Positions 41,626 to 50,564 of a stretch of DNA of 64,000 nt are shown piece by piece. A program made the translations under genes and the position numbers. The notes under the pieces were generated by a model. That model was not told the origin of the DNA and did no database searches. It was given only the letters and a program-made list of their open reading frames with translations. Positions within the stretch are counted from its first letter, which is position 1. Every line of letters starts with the position of its first letter. Origin of the DNA: CALBPI01 sp038524795 (lineage in GTDB: Bacteria; Pseudomonadota; Gammaproteobacteria; Steroidobacterales; Woeseiaceae); NCBI GenBank assembly GCA_038524795.1, contig JBCBIJ010000008.1, positions 124,001 to 188,000 on the forward strand. The letters are read 5' to 3'.

Positions 41626-44124
41626 ATGAAACGTAACCAGGCCTTGTATACGGCCGTAGCAACGGCACTGGCCACCGGCGTTGCCGGCCCAGCAGTAGCC
41701 CAGGAAGACGAGGAAGTGCTAGACGAAATCGTCGTCGAGGGCTCGCTGAATACGCTCCCGACGCAGGACGTCGGCAGTGTTTTCGGCTTCGACAAGACCC
41801 TGCTCGAGACACCGCGCTCGGCGTCAACTGTCAGTGCCGAGCAAATCGCACGATTCGACATTCGCGATATCGACGAACTGGTCGCGCTCGCGCCGGGCAC
41901 TTTCACGCAGTCGTTCTTCGGCGTCGCTGGCGCGCTTGACGTTCGCGGCACCCCGGGCGAGACCTACTTCCGCGGCATTCGCCGGCTCGACAACCCGGGC
42001 AATTACCCGACACCGATCGGTGCATCTGACCGGGTCGACATCGTACGCGGCCCGGCATCACCGATTTTCGGCCCCGCAAAGATCGGCGGCTACCTGAACT
42101 TCGTACCGAAGTCTGCGCGCGCCGAAGGCGGCCAGTATCTGGAGGAAATCGAAGGTTCCGTGTCCTACACCACGGGCACCTGGGACAAGAACATCGTGAC
42201 TGCGGAAGTCGGCGGTCCCGGTGAGCTTGCCGGGCGTGAGTTTGGCTACTACCTGTACTCGGAAATCGAGGACTCGGGCAGCTACTACGACAACACCTCC
42301 ACCGACCAGACCCTGCTGCAGGCGGCGTTTGATCACGACGTTAACGACAAGCTGCACATTCAGTTTGGCGGCATGTACCACCGGTTCGAAGGAAATCAGG
42401 TCGCGGGCTGGAACAGGCTGACTCAGGATCTCGTCGACAATGGCACCTACATCACGGGTCTGGCGCAGCCGCTCGACAGTGACGGCGATGGGCTCATTAC
42501 GCACCAGGACTACTTCGCCACCGCTGACTTCGACGGTACGGACGGCGACGGCCTGTTCGGCGTCAATGTATTCGTGTTCCGTCCTGATCAGGTTACTGTG
42601 GGCGACCTCGACAGTCTCATGGCACTAGAAAATCCGGGTATAGGGCGACTTGAAGGAAACCAGGTGCTTGTCGCCGAGGACGATACGCTCGAGAACACGG
42701 TCTACACGTTCTACTTCGACGCGATCTACCAGGCCGACAATGGCTGGGAGATCAAGAACCAGCTTTTCTACGAGAGCTACGAGAACCTCAACGAAAACGC
42801 GTACGGTTTCTCGCAGTTCCATGACACCTGGGTCGTAGAAGAGAAGCTCGTTTTTTCGAATACGTTCGTAAGCGGCGGTTGGACCACGTCTTTGCAGTTG
42901 TCGCCATCGTACCGCTTCACAGACTTCGCTCACGCCGACGACTACACGAACGAGTATTTCGACCGGCGTGATCTGACTGGGCCGTCCACCGCTCGCGACG
43001 CGCGTCGATTGTCAACTCGGATCGATGACGACTACACCGAGTACTACATTGGTGACTACTCCAACTGGGGGCTCGCGGCGTTGGCCGACATCACCCACGA
43101 GAGTGGCTTCAGCGCCACACTTGGTGTCCGCTATGACGATATTGACATCGAGAGCCGGATTCCGATTGACCAGGTCCTGCTGTCAAACTTCACGTCAGAA
43201 TTCGTGGTTCTGTCCGATGACGGCCAGTTCATTCTAAATGACTTTGGCCTTGACACGGCCAACCCTTCTCTCGACGACATTACCGCACCCATAAATGCTT
43301 CGAATTCGTTCGACGGCACATCCTGGACAGCCAGTGTGTCTTGGAACTTCAACGGCGGCATCATTCCTTACATCACAGCCTCCGAGCAGTCCACGCTGAT
43401 CGCAGGTCAGGGTGCAGAGGTCACTGCCGGAAACGTGTTCAGTGGTGGAGCGTTCGACCAATCCGAGCTGCTCGAGTACGGCATCAAAGGCAGCTTCCTG
43501 GACGACCAGTTGTATGTCGCACTCTCGGTGTACGAGCAGGAGCGCGTGGACTTCAACGCACAGGCCATCGTCACCAACTCGACGGACCGCACGGAAGGTA
43601 TCGAACTCGAGGCGCGCTGGGTCGTCAACGACAACCTGATCCTGACGGCCGGCTACTCGCGCATCGAGGTGGTCAACCTCAACACGCTCGAGAACGGTGG
43701 CCGCTTCAGCTTCTACGGTGCCGGTGACCTGCCCCAGATCGACCCGACGCTCATCTTCGGCGGCGTCGTCATCGGCAACCCGCCGGCAACCACAGAAGAC
43801 GACGCGCGCAAGGCCGGTGTACCCGAGAACATCTTCTCATTCACGGGCACCTACCTGTTCGACAACGGCTTCTCGGTCAACGCGAGCATCATCGACGTGG
43901 AAGAAGTGTTCTCCGGGTTCTCGCAAGCGGTTGAACTGCCTGCGTACACACTGGTGAATGCCGGCGTCCGCTACGAAGGCGAGCAGTGGGCGATTAGTGT
44001 CACGGGCAAGAACCTCACGGACGAGCGCTACTTCCGTGCCAACTTCCCGAACCTGTTCGGCAGCCAGATCGTGCTGCCCGAGCTGCCACGTCACTACCAG
44101 GCTTCGCTGTCGTTCCGCTTCTAA
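41626..44124 (+). CDS. TonB-dependent outer-membrane receptor
   Basis: An 832-residue receptor. After a Sec signal (ending AGPAVAQ) a TonB box is visible as DEIVVEG (about residues 30-36). The plug domain has LLETPRSASTVSAEQIA, YFRGIRR and VDIVRGPASPIFGPAKIGGYLNF. The rest is a 22-strand barrel that ends YQASLSFRF with the terminal phenylalanine. GAGGAGGGTGAGC is the ribosome binding site. A strong terminator follows. Its neighbours, a secreted deaminase and a NUP lipoprotein, suggest that it imports a nucleoside, nucleotide or purine rather than a siderophore; this is inference. Confidence 0.94.
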   Translation: MKRNQALYTAVATALATGVAGPAVAQEDEEVLDEIVVEGSLNTLPTQDVGSVFGFDKTLLETPRSASTVSAEQIARFDIRDIDELVALAPGTFTQSFFGVAGALDVRGTPGETYFRGIRRLDNPGNYPTPIGASDRVDIVRGPASPIFGPAKIGGYLNFVPKSARAEGGQYLEEIEGSVSYTTGTWDKNIVTAEVGGPGELAGREFGYYLYSEIEDSGSYYDNTSTDQTLLQAAFDHDVNDKLHIQFGGMYHRFEGNQVAGWNRLTQDLVDNGTYITGLAQPLDSDGDGLITHQDYFATADFDGTDGDGLFGVNVFVFRPDQVTVGDLDSLMALENPGIGRLEGNQVLVAEDDTLENTVYTFYFDAIYQADNGWEIKNQLFYESYENLNENAYGFSQFHDTWVVEEKLVFSNTFVSGGWTTSLQLSPSYRFTDFAHADDYTNEYFDRRDLTGPSTARDARRLSTRIDDDYTEYYIGDYSNWGLAALADITHESGFSATLGVRYDDIDIESRIPIDQVLLSNFTSEFVVLSDDGQFILNDFGLDTANPSLDDITAPINASNSFDGTSWTASVSWNFNGGIIPYITASEQSTLIAGQGAEVTAGNVFSGGAFDQSELLEYGIKGSFLDDQLYVALSVYEQERVDFNAQAIVTNSTDRTEGIELEARWVVNDNLILTAGYSRIEVVNLNTLENGGRFSFYGAGDLPQIDPTLIFGGVVIGNPPATTEDDARKAGVPENIFSFTGTYLFDNGFSVNASIIDVEEVFSGFSQAVELPAYTLVNAGVRYEGEQWAISVTGKNLTDERYFRANFPNLFGSQIVLPELPRHYQASLSFRF

Positions 44125-44147
44125 GCGGCGTAAGCCTTGCCTCGAAG

Positions 44148-44180
44148 GCCCGGGCGGGAGTATCCGCCCGGGCTTTTTTT
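44148..44180 (+). terminator. Intrinsic terminator after the TonB receptor gene
   Basis: A perfect 10-bp stem GCCCGGGCGG/CCGCCCGGGC with loop GAGTAT is followed by seven T. It separates the receptor from the NUP lipoprotein gene, whose ATG starts at 44193. Confidence 0.93.
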
Positions 44181-44192
44181 GGTCTTGAAACT

Positions 44193-45263
44193 ATGAAGAA
44201 AACGGCCAGTCTCGTCGGACTGACGGTATTGCACCTGGCACTCTCGGGCTGCGCGGCGACGTCGAGCTCAAAACCGGTCGCACCCAAAATCGTCATCGTC
44301 ACGATGTTCGAGCGTGGCGCCGACCGGGGTGACGCACCCGGCGAGTTTCAGCTTTGGAACGAGCGCCGCAACCTCGATGCCGCGGTGTACCCCGCCGTCG
44401 CGCACCACGACCTGCACTACAACCCCGACTCCGGCCTGCTGGGTGTTGTGACGGGCATCGGGACGGCGCGTGCCGCTGCCTCCATCATGGCGCTGGGCAT
44501 GGACCCGCGCTTCGATGTCTCCGAGAGCTACTGGCTCATCGTCGGTATTGCGGGCTTCGATCCCGAAGACGCTTCCATCGGTTCGGCCGCCTGGGCCGAA
44601 TGGCTCGTCGACGGCGACATCTCGCACGAGATCGATGCGCGCGAGAAACCCGACGACTGGGAGTGGGGCTACATCGCCCGCTACATCAAAACGCCCTTCG
44701 AGACGCCGCGGCGCGACCCGCGCGGCGAGCTCTACCAGCTCAACACCACATTCGTCGACTGGGCTTTTGAGCTCACCAAGGACACGCCGCTGCCCGACAA
44801 TGACGAACTCGCCGCGACACGCGCCCGCTACACCGAACACCCCAATGCGCAACGCCCGCCCTTCGTGCTGCGTGGCGACCACCTCGCCGCCTCCACGTTC
44901 TGGCACGGCGAAATCCTGAACGGCTGGGCCAATGCCTGGGTCGACTGGTGGACGGAGAGCAACGGCGAGTTTGTGTCCTCGGCCATGGAGGAGACGGGCA
45001 CGATGCAGTCGATAACCTGGCTCGCACAGACGGGGCGCGCCGACCCCCGGCGCGTGCTGTCGTTGCGCACGGCCAGCAACTACGTGATGCCGCCGCCCGG
45101 TGTGTCGGCCGCCGACAACCTGCTGGCCGAAAACGAAGGCTACAGCGGGCTCGAGATCGCGCTCGAGTCGGCCTATCGCGTCGGCTCGGTCGTCGTGGAT
45201 ACGCTGCTGGCCGACTGGCCGCGCTACCGCGTGTGCGTACCGGGCGATCCCTGCGACGAGTAA
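44193..45263 (+). CDS. NUP-family lipoprotein (purine nucleoside 'permease'-like), copy 1
   Basis: A 356-residue protein of the NUP1 family, named after a yeast purine nucleoside permease. It has a lipoprotein signal with lipobox LALSGCAAT and no membrane helices, so it cannot be a permease itself. Family motifs are KIVIVTMFERG, LGVVTGIGTARAAASIMALG, WLIVGIAGFDPEDASIGSAAW, YTEHPNAQRPPFVLRGD and SSAMEETGT. The fold is reported to resemble nucleoside phosphorylases, so a periplasmic nucleosidase is my preferred reading. It follows the TonB receptor gene after a terminator, and a paralogue lies at 48389-49471. Confidence 0.9.
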   Translation: MKKTASLVGLTVLHLALSGCAATSSSKPVAPKIVIVTMFERGADRGDAPGEFQLWNERRNLDAAVYPAVAHHDLHYNPDSGLLGVVTGIGTARAAASIMALGMDPRFDVSESYWLIVGIAGFDPEDASIGSAAWAEWLVDGDISHEIDAREKPDDWEWGYIARYIKTPFETPRRDPRGELYQLNTTFVDWAFELTKDTPLPDNDELAATRARYTEHPNAQRPPFVLRGDHLAASTFWHGEILNGWANAWVDWWTESNGEFVSSAMEETGTMQSITWLAQTGRADPRRVLSLRTASNYVMPPPGVSAADNLLAENEGYSGLEIALESAYRVGSVVVDTLLADWPRYRVCVPGDPCDE

Positions 45264-45443
45264 GCCCGGCGGGTAAACCGAAGCACTGGGCGGGTCACCC
45301 GCACCTTTCTTCGTCGCAGCATAGACAGTGTCCCCCAACTGCGTGACATGTTGCAGCGCAGCAAAGCCGTTAGGCTCTCGTTCAACGACCGTTTAGCTGC
45401 GGGCTTTTTGGCTGCGCGACGGCACCAACTGGGGGACAGCACG

Positions 45444-46328
45444 ATGCCATCTACCGCATATCTTCTGATCGGCGCGTTCATAGCGCCAGTGATTTTCACG
45501 GGCGCGAAATGCGCTGTATGCCGCTACCGAAAGTGGCTGACGCGCCGCGACGCGTTGATCAGTGTCGGACTGGTCGCTTCGGGCGTCGGTCACGACCTGA
45601 ACAATGTGCTGACGTGCATCAGCGGGCATGCCGAGCTGCTGGAAACCGGCGCTGCAGATTCGTCGCCGCAAAGGACTGCACGACAAATACGTGAGCTCTC
45701 GCAGTGCGCAACGCGGATCAACCAGCAAATGACCGGGCTAGTCAGCGGCCATCGCCAGATCGAGCCCTGCAACGACGTCATGGCGCAGCTACTCGAATCC
45801 GGGCAGATGCTGAGAACAACCCTGGGTGACCAGCTCGCGATTTCTTTGGATTTGCCCGCAGACCGGGTCGACGCCACCTTGTCGCGCTCTCAAATCGACC
45901 AGATCCTGCTCAATCTTGTGTTCAATGCGCGAGACGCGGGCGCAAAGCATGTGGTGATCTCGGCGCAGCTTGAGGCTGCACGCCAAAGGACGGGGCGTCG
46001 TCCTGGCGCCACGCTGCTGTTACTACAAGTGAGTGATGATGGGACGGGGATGACCTGGGCCACGCGGATGCTGGCGACACACGCCTTCTTCACACGCGGC
46101 AAATCCAACGGGACGGGTCTGGGGCTCGCGACGGTCAAACGGATCGCCGGCAGAACCGGCGGCAGTTTGTCACTGCAGAGCATTCGGGGTCACGGCACCT
46201 CCGTCACTGTGACGCTGCCGTGTCACCGGCCCGCCATCGACAATGTCCGGCGGCTACAGCCTAGATCAATCCCAACGAAAGGGCCCTCAGGGTCGCCGTC
46301 ACCCGGTCCGCAACGCCTAGCTTGTTAA
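45444..46328 (+). CDS. Sensor-less membrane histidine kinase
   Basis: A 294-residue kinase. One N-terminal hydrophobic segment (AYLLIGAFIAPVIFTGA) is followed almost at once by the H-box GVGHDLNNVLTCISGHAEL. The ATPase domain has NLVFNARDAGAKHV (N-box), SDDGTGM (G1) and GTGLGLATVK (G2). No input domain and no receiver are present. I chose the ATG at 45444 behind GGGGGACAG; an upstream ATG at 45348 adds 32 residues. Its 3' end overlaps the LuxR-type gene by 68 bp, tail to tail. The partner regulator is unknown. Confidence 0.82.
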   Translation: MPSTAYLLIGAFIAPVIFTGAKCAVCRYRKWLTRRDALISVGLVASGVGHDLNNVLTCISGHAELLETGAADSSPQRTARQIRELSQCATRINQQMTGLVSGHRQIEPCNDVMAQLLESGQMLRTTLGDQLAISLDLPADRVDATLSRSQIDQILLNLVFNARDAGAKHVVISAQLEAARQRTGRRPGATLLLLQVSDDGTGMTWATRMLATHAFFTRGKSNGTGLGLATVKRIAGRTGGSLSLQSIRGHGTSVTVTLPCHRPAIDNVRRLQPRSIPTKGPSGSPSPGPQRLAC

Positions 46329-47010
46329 ATACGCGACGCACATGAGTGTCGACCGTATGACGAGAGACGCCCAAAATTTCTGCGATGACCGCATTACTCT
46401 TCCCGCGGGCTGCCCAAGCCATGACCTCGCACTCACGCGGCGAGAGATGGCACGCGTCCTTGGGATGGGCCATCAACAGGTCGCAGTAAGCCAGGTGACC
46501 GATCTGGGCGGCCCAGCGAAGCAGGGCGATCTCCGTATTGCCAATTTCAATTGTTGGCGCCCCAAAGCCGTATCCCGCGTAGCCATTGCGACCGTGCGGA
46601 CCGAAGACCGGTATCGCCAGACCATCGCCTAATGCCGCAGCATCGAGCAAGTCGAGATAGCGACGATTGTCATCGGTCAGATCTCGGAAGTGTCGCGCCT
46701 CGGACCATTTGAACGGCAGCGCCGAATTTGCGGCGCGCTGCGGGATCGGATCGATGTCGTAGAGCGACTCGTCGACGTAGCGCTGCACCCAGGAATCTGG
46801 AAACCCGTGTGTCATGACCGCAATGTGGGGGTCATAGTCTTCGGCGCCCAACGGCGGCAAATGGTGATAGCTCATCATGCGAACACCGACGCCGCTCAGG
46901 AACTCCACGTAGATTTTTCGCAGCTCCGGGAATTGATCGGCTTGCTGCAACCGCGTAACAAGCTCAGTGACTAATTCGGGCCGGATCGTTGCTTGGCTTG
47001 ATTCAGACAT
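46261..47010 (-). CDS. LuxR-type regulator with autoinducer-binding-like domain (solo)
   Basis: A 249-residue regulator. The N-terminal part resembles the acyl-homoserine-lactone-binding domain (YVDESLYDIDPIPQRAANSALPFKWSEA contains the conserved Y, D-P and W positions). The C-terminal GerE-type HTH is clear: LSPRECEVMAWAARGKSNAVIAEILGVSRHTVDTHVRRVFNKLGV. The start MSESSQ (47010) is preferred to an ATG 7 codons upstream. No luxI-type synthase lies in the window, so it is a solo LuxR. It sits between the kinase gene (convergent) and the azgA/NUP operon (same strand). Confidence 0.9.
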   Translation of the reverse strand: MSESSQATIRPELVTELVTRLQQADQFPELRKIYVEFLSGVGVRMMSYHHLPPLGAEDYDPHIAVMTHGFPDSWVQRYVDESLYDIDPIPQRAANSALPFKWSEARHFRDLTDDNRRYLDLLDAAALGDGLAIPVFGPHGRNGYAGYGFGAPTIEIGNTEIALLRWAAQIGHLAYCDLLMAHPKDACHLSPRECEVMAWAARGKSNAVIAEILGVSRHTVDTHVRRVFNKLGVADRVTATLRALSLGLI

Positions 47011-47090
47011 AGCGCGTTCCTGTCGAAACACACGCCGTCTGAGCTTAGCCTAAGCCCTCGGTGTTGGTCACATTCCGGAGCGAATCGACC

Positions 47091-48389
47091 TCAAAGGAAC
47101 ACGTACCTGGCCCCAAAGATGGCCGCGATGACATAAACCGCGGCCGGGCACTGCGCCGGGCGTCCCGAGGCCACTTTGATGATGGCGTAACTCAGAAAGC
47201 CGAGGCCGATGCCATCAGCAATCGAGAAGGTGAGCGGCATCGCCACAGCCGCCAGCACGGCCGGCGCGCTCTCTGTGATGTCGCCCCAGTCGAGGTCCGC
47301 GAGGCTGCGCGCCATGAGGCAGGCCACAAACAACAACGCCGAAGCCGTTGCATAGGCCGGCACACTCGCGGCAAGCGGGGCTAAGAACACGCAGGCCAGA
47401 AACAGCAGGCCGACGGTCACGGCTGTGAGGCCCGTTCGACCGCCCGCCTCGACACCTGCGGCACTCTCGATGTAACTCGTCGTCGACGACGTCCCCGCGA
47501 GCGCGCCCACCACCGTCGCGCCCGAGTCCGCAAACAGCGCGCGACGCAGCCGGGGCAGCTTGCCCTCCGCGTCGAGCATATTGGCGCGCGTGGCGACGCC
47601 GACCAACGTGCCGGCCGTATCGAAGACGTCCACGATCAGGAATGACAGGATGACCGTAGCCATCGATAGTGTCATGGCACCCGCGATGTCGAGCTGGCCC
47701 AACACAGGCAGCCAGGCGGGCGGTGCCGAGAACACGCCACCGAAGGCCACTTCGCCCGTGATCCAGCCGACGCCCGCGGCAACAAGGATGCCGATAACGA
47801 CGGCGCCACGAACACCACGCGCCGTAAGGGCCACGATGAGCCCAAAGCCCGCCAGCATCATGACCGGCTCGAACTGCGTGAGCGCACCCAGCGACGTCAA
47901 CGTCGCGGCGTCGTCGACAACCACGCCCGCGTTCTTGAGCGCGATATAACCCAGAAACAGACCAATGCCTGCCGCGATTCCGAGCTTGAGGTTGCGCGGG
48001 ATCGAATTCACGAGCCACTCGCGAAACGGCACGATGCTCAGGAACACGAAAAACACGCCCGAGATGAACACGGCGCCCAGCGCGGTTTCCCAGGAGTGGC
48101 CGCCGACGATGACGACAGAAAAAGTAAAGAACGCGTTCTGACCCATGCCGGGCGCGAGTGCGATCGGGTAATTGGCGAACACACCCATGGCGATCGAGCC
48201 CACCGCCGCGGCCACGCAGGTGGCGACGAACACGGCCCCGAAATCCATGCCCGTCTCAGACAGGATCGATGGGTTCACGATGGTGATGTAGGCCATGGCC
48301 AGGAATGTTGTGAGCCCGGCCGTGAGCTCAGTGCCGATCCTGGTGTCGTGCGCGCTGAGATCAAACCAGCGCGTCAGCGCCGCGCGCAT
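47091..48389 (-). CDS. AzgA-type adenine/guanine/hypoxanthine permease
   Basis: A 432-residue NCS2-like permease of the AzgA/GhxP/PbuG branch. It shows the hallmarks TELTAGLTTFLAMAYITIVNP, ALAPGMGQNAFFTF, NLKLGIAAGIGLF, DVFDTAGTLVGV and GTSSTTSYIESAAGV. About 12-14 helices are visible. It imports free bases through proton symport. The ATG overlaps the stop of the upstream NUP lipoprotein gene (TGATG), so a presumed periplasmic nucleosidase and a base importer are translated together. Confidence 0.95.
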   Translation of the reverse strand: MRAALTRWFDLSAHDTRIGTELTAGLTTFLAMAYITIVNPSILSETGMDFGAVFVATCVAAAVGSIAMGVFANYPIALAPGMGQNAFFTFSVVIVGGHSWETALGAVFISGVFFVFLSIVPFREWLVNSIPRNLKLGIAAGIGLFLGYIALKNAGVVVDDAATLTSLGALTQFEPVMMLAGFGLIVALTARGVRGAVVIGILVAAGVGWITGEVAFGGVFSAPPAWLPVLGQLDIAGAMTLSMATVILSFLIVDVFDTAGTLVGVATRANMLDAEGKLPRLRRALFADSGATVVGALAGTSSTTSYIESAAGVEAGGRTGLTAVTVGLLFLACVFLAPLAASVPAYATASALLFVACLMARSLADLDWGDITESAPAVLAAVAMPLTFSIADGIGLGFLSYAIIKVASGRPAQCPAAVYVIAAIFGARYVFL

Positions 48390-49471
48390 CAGTCGCCGGC
48401 CTCTTCAGAACCGCTCGGCAGTGTGTCGCGGTAGGTGTCCCAGTCCGCGACGAGCGCCTGCACGACGGCGTTACCCACGAGGAACGCGGCCTCGATTGCG
48501 GGCAGACCGTTGTCAGGGTACGGCGCGGTCTTGCTCCAGACCGCCGTTTTGCCCTCCGGTGGCATCGTGAAGTTGCTGGCCGTGCGCAGCACGAGCACGC
48601 GGTCCGCGTCGACCTTACCCGCCCGGTCGAGACGGTGGAGCGCCGTCAGCGTGCCACTGTCCTCCATGTTCGAGGTCATAAAGTTGGCATCGGTGCCCGC
48701 ATAGAGGCGCACCCAGTCATTGGCCCAACCGTTGAGCAGCGCGCCGTGCCAGTAAGTGCTGGCTGACAGCGTGTCGCCAATGGTCACGAAAGGCGGCCGC
48801 TGCGCATTGGGGTAACCCGCGTAGAGCTTGCGGAACTCAGAAATGCCAGGCGCATCGGCCAGCGGCACGTCCTTGCTGACGGCGTAGGCCCATTCAACGA
48901 GCCCGGGATTGAGCGTGAACTTGATCGTATCGAGCGACCAGGAACCCGACAGGTCGACGGGGTCCTGCGTGGGTTCCTTGGCACCCAGCGGGATCAGGCC
49001 GTAAGGCCACTCACTCGGAATCTCGCGGCCGTCGATCTCGTAGAGCAAATCACCGTCGACCACATGACGCGCCCAGGCTGCCGAGCCCAGCGACAGGTCC
49101 ACGGGATCACCGCCCGCGATGCCGGCGATGACCCAGTAGGCGTTGGAGAGGTCGAAGCGCGTATCGGTCCCAAGCGCCATGATCGAGGCCGTCGCGTTGG
49201 GAATCCCGCCGCCCGTGAGCAGCGCCAGCACGCCGTCGTCATTACCGTGCAGCGGCACTTCGCCCATCGCAAACGGGTACATGGTGTCGAGTGCCAAGCG
49301 CTCTAGCCAGAGCTGCAACTCACCCGGCGAATCGCCTGTGATTTCGCCGCGCTCGAACATGGCGACCACCACCACCTTGACGGGAATGGATTCGGCCGAT
49401 TCCGAGTCCATTTGCGAATGGCAAGCCGTCATTAACAGCACAGCCACAAGAAGGCATGAACGATAGATCAT
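48389..49471 (-). CDS. NUP-family lipoprotein, copy 2
   Basis: A 360-residue paralogue of the protein at 44193-45263. The start (MIYRSCLLVAVLLMTAC) yields a lipoprotein signal with lipobox LMTAC. Shared motifs include VKVVVVAMFERGE, GIPNATASIMALG, WVIAGIAGGDPVDLSLGSAAW, YPNAQRPPFVTIGD and MEDSGTLTAL. It has no membrane helices. It is coupled to the AzgA gene by a 1-bp stop-start overlap, which supports a role in freeing bases for uptake. The catalytic activity itself is inferred. Confidence 0.9.
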   Translation of the reverse strand: MIYRSCLLVAVLLMTACHSQMDSESAESIPVKVVVVAMFERGEITGDSPGELQLWLERLALDTMYPFAMGEVPLHGNDDGVLALLTGGGIPNATASIMALGTDTRFDLSNAYWVIAGIAGGDPVDLSLGSAAWARHVVDGDLLYEIDGREIPSEWPYGLIPLGAKEPTQDPVDLSGSWSLDTIKFTLNPGLVEWAYAVSKDVPLADAPGISEFRKLYAGYPNAQRPPFVTIGDTLSASTYWHGALLNGWANDWVRLYAGTDANFMTSNMEDSGTLTALHRLDRAGKVDADRVLVLRTASNFTMPPEGKTAVWSKTAPYPDNGLPAIEAAFLVGNAVVQALVADWDTYRDTLPSGSEEAGD

Positions 49472-49568
49472 TATGGGGGACCCTGAGTTGTCGGCATCTC
49501 GGCCGCTTGCACCGATGGTGCTGACCTCTGAGGGTTGTTGCAACCAGCGGGACGCGTTGTATCCACGC

Positions 49569-49600
49569 AAAAAAAAAGGCCGGCGCAGGGCCGGCCTCTT
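49569..49600 (-). terminator. Intrinsic terminator of the PEP-CTERM gene
   Basis: On the minus strand, stem GGCCGGC/GCCGGCC with a 5-nt loop is followed by nine T (run of A at 49569-49577). It lies 39 bp beyond the PEP-CTERM stop. A further hairpin, GCCCGA/TCGGGC, is at 49603-49620. Confidence 0.9.
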
Positions 49601-49638
49601 TGCCCGACGATGATCGGGCGTAGCGGAATACCACCCAC

Positions 49639-50310
49639 TCAGCGTCGGCGCGCACCTGCAAGCAAAAGCAGTGCGCCGCCAAGCAGCAGCGGTGCGGCCG
49701 GTGCCGGCACCTCTGTCGCCGTCTCGTTCTTCGTGTCGTACCACACCGTAGTGTTGGAGCTGAACTGTGCAAGCGATCCGTCAGGATTGATCGCTGTCGT
49801 GACGTTGAACGATGGGTGGAACCAAATGCCGATCGACGTATCGAACATGACGCCTTCGGAAAGCACATCATTGATCGCGGCCACGTTGATGCTCAGCGTG
49901 GCAAGCGTCCCCACTGTCGTGTAGGCGTTCTGGAAGTAGCCAAGGAAGTCCGTCGTCAGGTAGCTCTTGTTGTTATTGAGGCCATTGTAGGCGTAAGCCC
50001 AGACTTCTTCGGTAAGGGCATCAAAGTAAAGAATGGCGAGTTGATCGTCAGCCACCTTCGGGTTCGGTCCGTCACTCAAGACGAGCCAACCGCCGTCGGC
50101 AGCCGTCGTGTCGTAGTCGACCGCCCAGACGAAGTCTTCAGAGACTGTGTCGTAGCTGCCGTAGATGCTGTTGAAGCTATACGCGCCACCCTGGCCGCCA
50201 AAAGTGCCGCCGTCGTTTTGGTACTCGAACACAGCTGCGCTGGCGCTGGTTGAGGCCAGTCCGAGCGTCAGTGCCGCCATGGCGGAAAGGTAATTGCGAA
50301 ACGTCATCAT
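49639..50310 (-). CDS. PEP-CTERM/VPLPA-type exported protein
   Basis: A 223-residue protein with a Sec signal (ending STSASA) and a C-terminal sorting tail: VPAPAAPLLLGGALLLLAG followed by ARRR. That is the proline-containing motif, helix and basic cluster recognised by exosortase-type enzymes. The mature part is rich in aromatic and small residues (FEYQNDGGTFGGQGGAYSF) and resembles extracellular-matrix or surface proteins. A sigma-54 promoter lies upstream and a strong terminator downstream, so it is transcribed alone. No exosortase gene is in this window. Confidence 0.88.
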   Translation of the reverse strand: MMTFRNYLSAMAALTLGLASTSASAAVFEYQNDGGTFGGQGGAYSFNSIYGSYDTVSEDFVWAVDYDTTAADGGWLVLSDGPNPKVADDQLAILYFDALTEEVWAYAYNGLNNNKSYLTTDFLGYFQNAYTTVGTLATLSINVAAINDVLSEGVMFDTSIGIWFHPSFNVTTAINPDGSLAQFSSNTTVWYDTKNETATEVPAPAAPLLLGGALLLLAGARRR

Positions 50311-50350
50311 CGGATGTTCCTAAGGTCACAGTTCAAGATGTAGCGGGTTT

Positions 50351-50366
50351 TGCAATTCGCGCGCCA
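50351..50366 (-). promoter_or_regulatory. Sigma-54 promoter of the PEP-CTERM gene
   Basis: Minus strand TGGCGCG-N4-TTGCA: the -24 GG and -12 GC are exactly 12 nt apart, matching consensus TGGCACG-N4-TTGC at all but one base. A dyad GGTT-TTCCAT-AACC near 50414 on the upstream side could bind an activator. Confidence 0.8.
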
Positions 50367-50469
50367 GAATTACTTTTTTCTAGTCTTTCCGGGATTCCTG
50401 GCGGGCCGAAAAGGTTATGGAAAACCGCTCAGAAATACGGAATGTAAAGAAAGCCGACGTCACACACCC

Positions 50470-50497
50470 AAAAAAAACCCCGGCCGAAGCCGGGGAA
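50470..50497 (-). terminator. Intrinsic terminator of the repeat-rich protein gene
   Basis: Minus strand stem CCCCGGC/GCCGGGG with a TTCG loop is followed by eight T (A-run at 50470-50477). It lies about 70 bp past the stop at 50565. Confidence 0.92.
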
Positions 50498-50564
50498 GAG
50501 CGGGTACCGGAAACGATCAGGAGATAACGGCCGGTACCACGAGGGGGGATGGGTAGGCGAGGCC

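Noticed and set aside
48389..49638. Purine riboswitch before the NUP/AzgA operon
   Set aside because: The leader holds no three-way junction with the conserved purine-aptamer loops; only the terminator of the PEP-CTERM gene was found.
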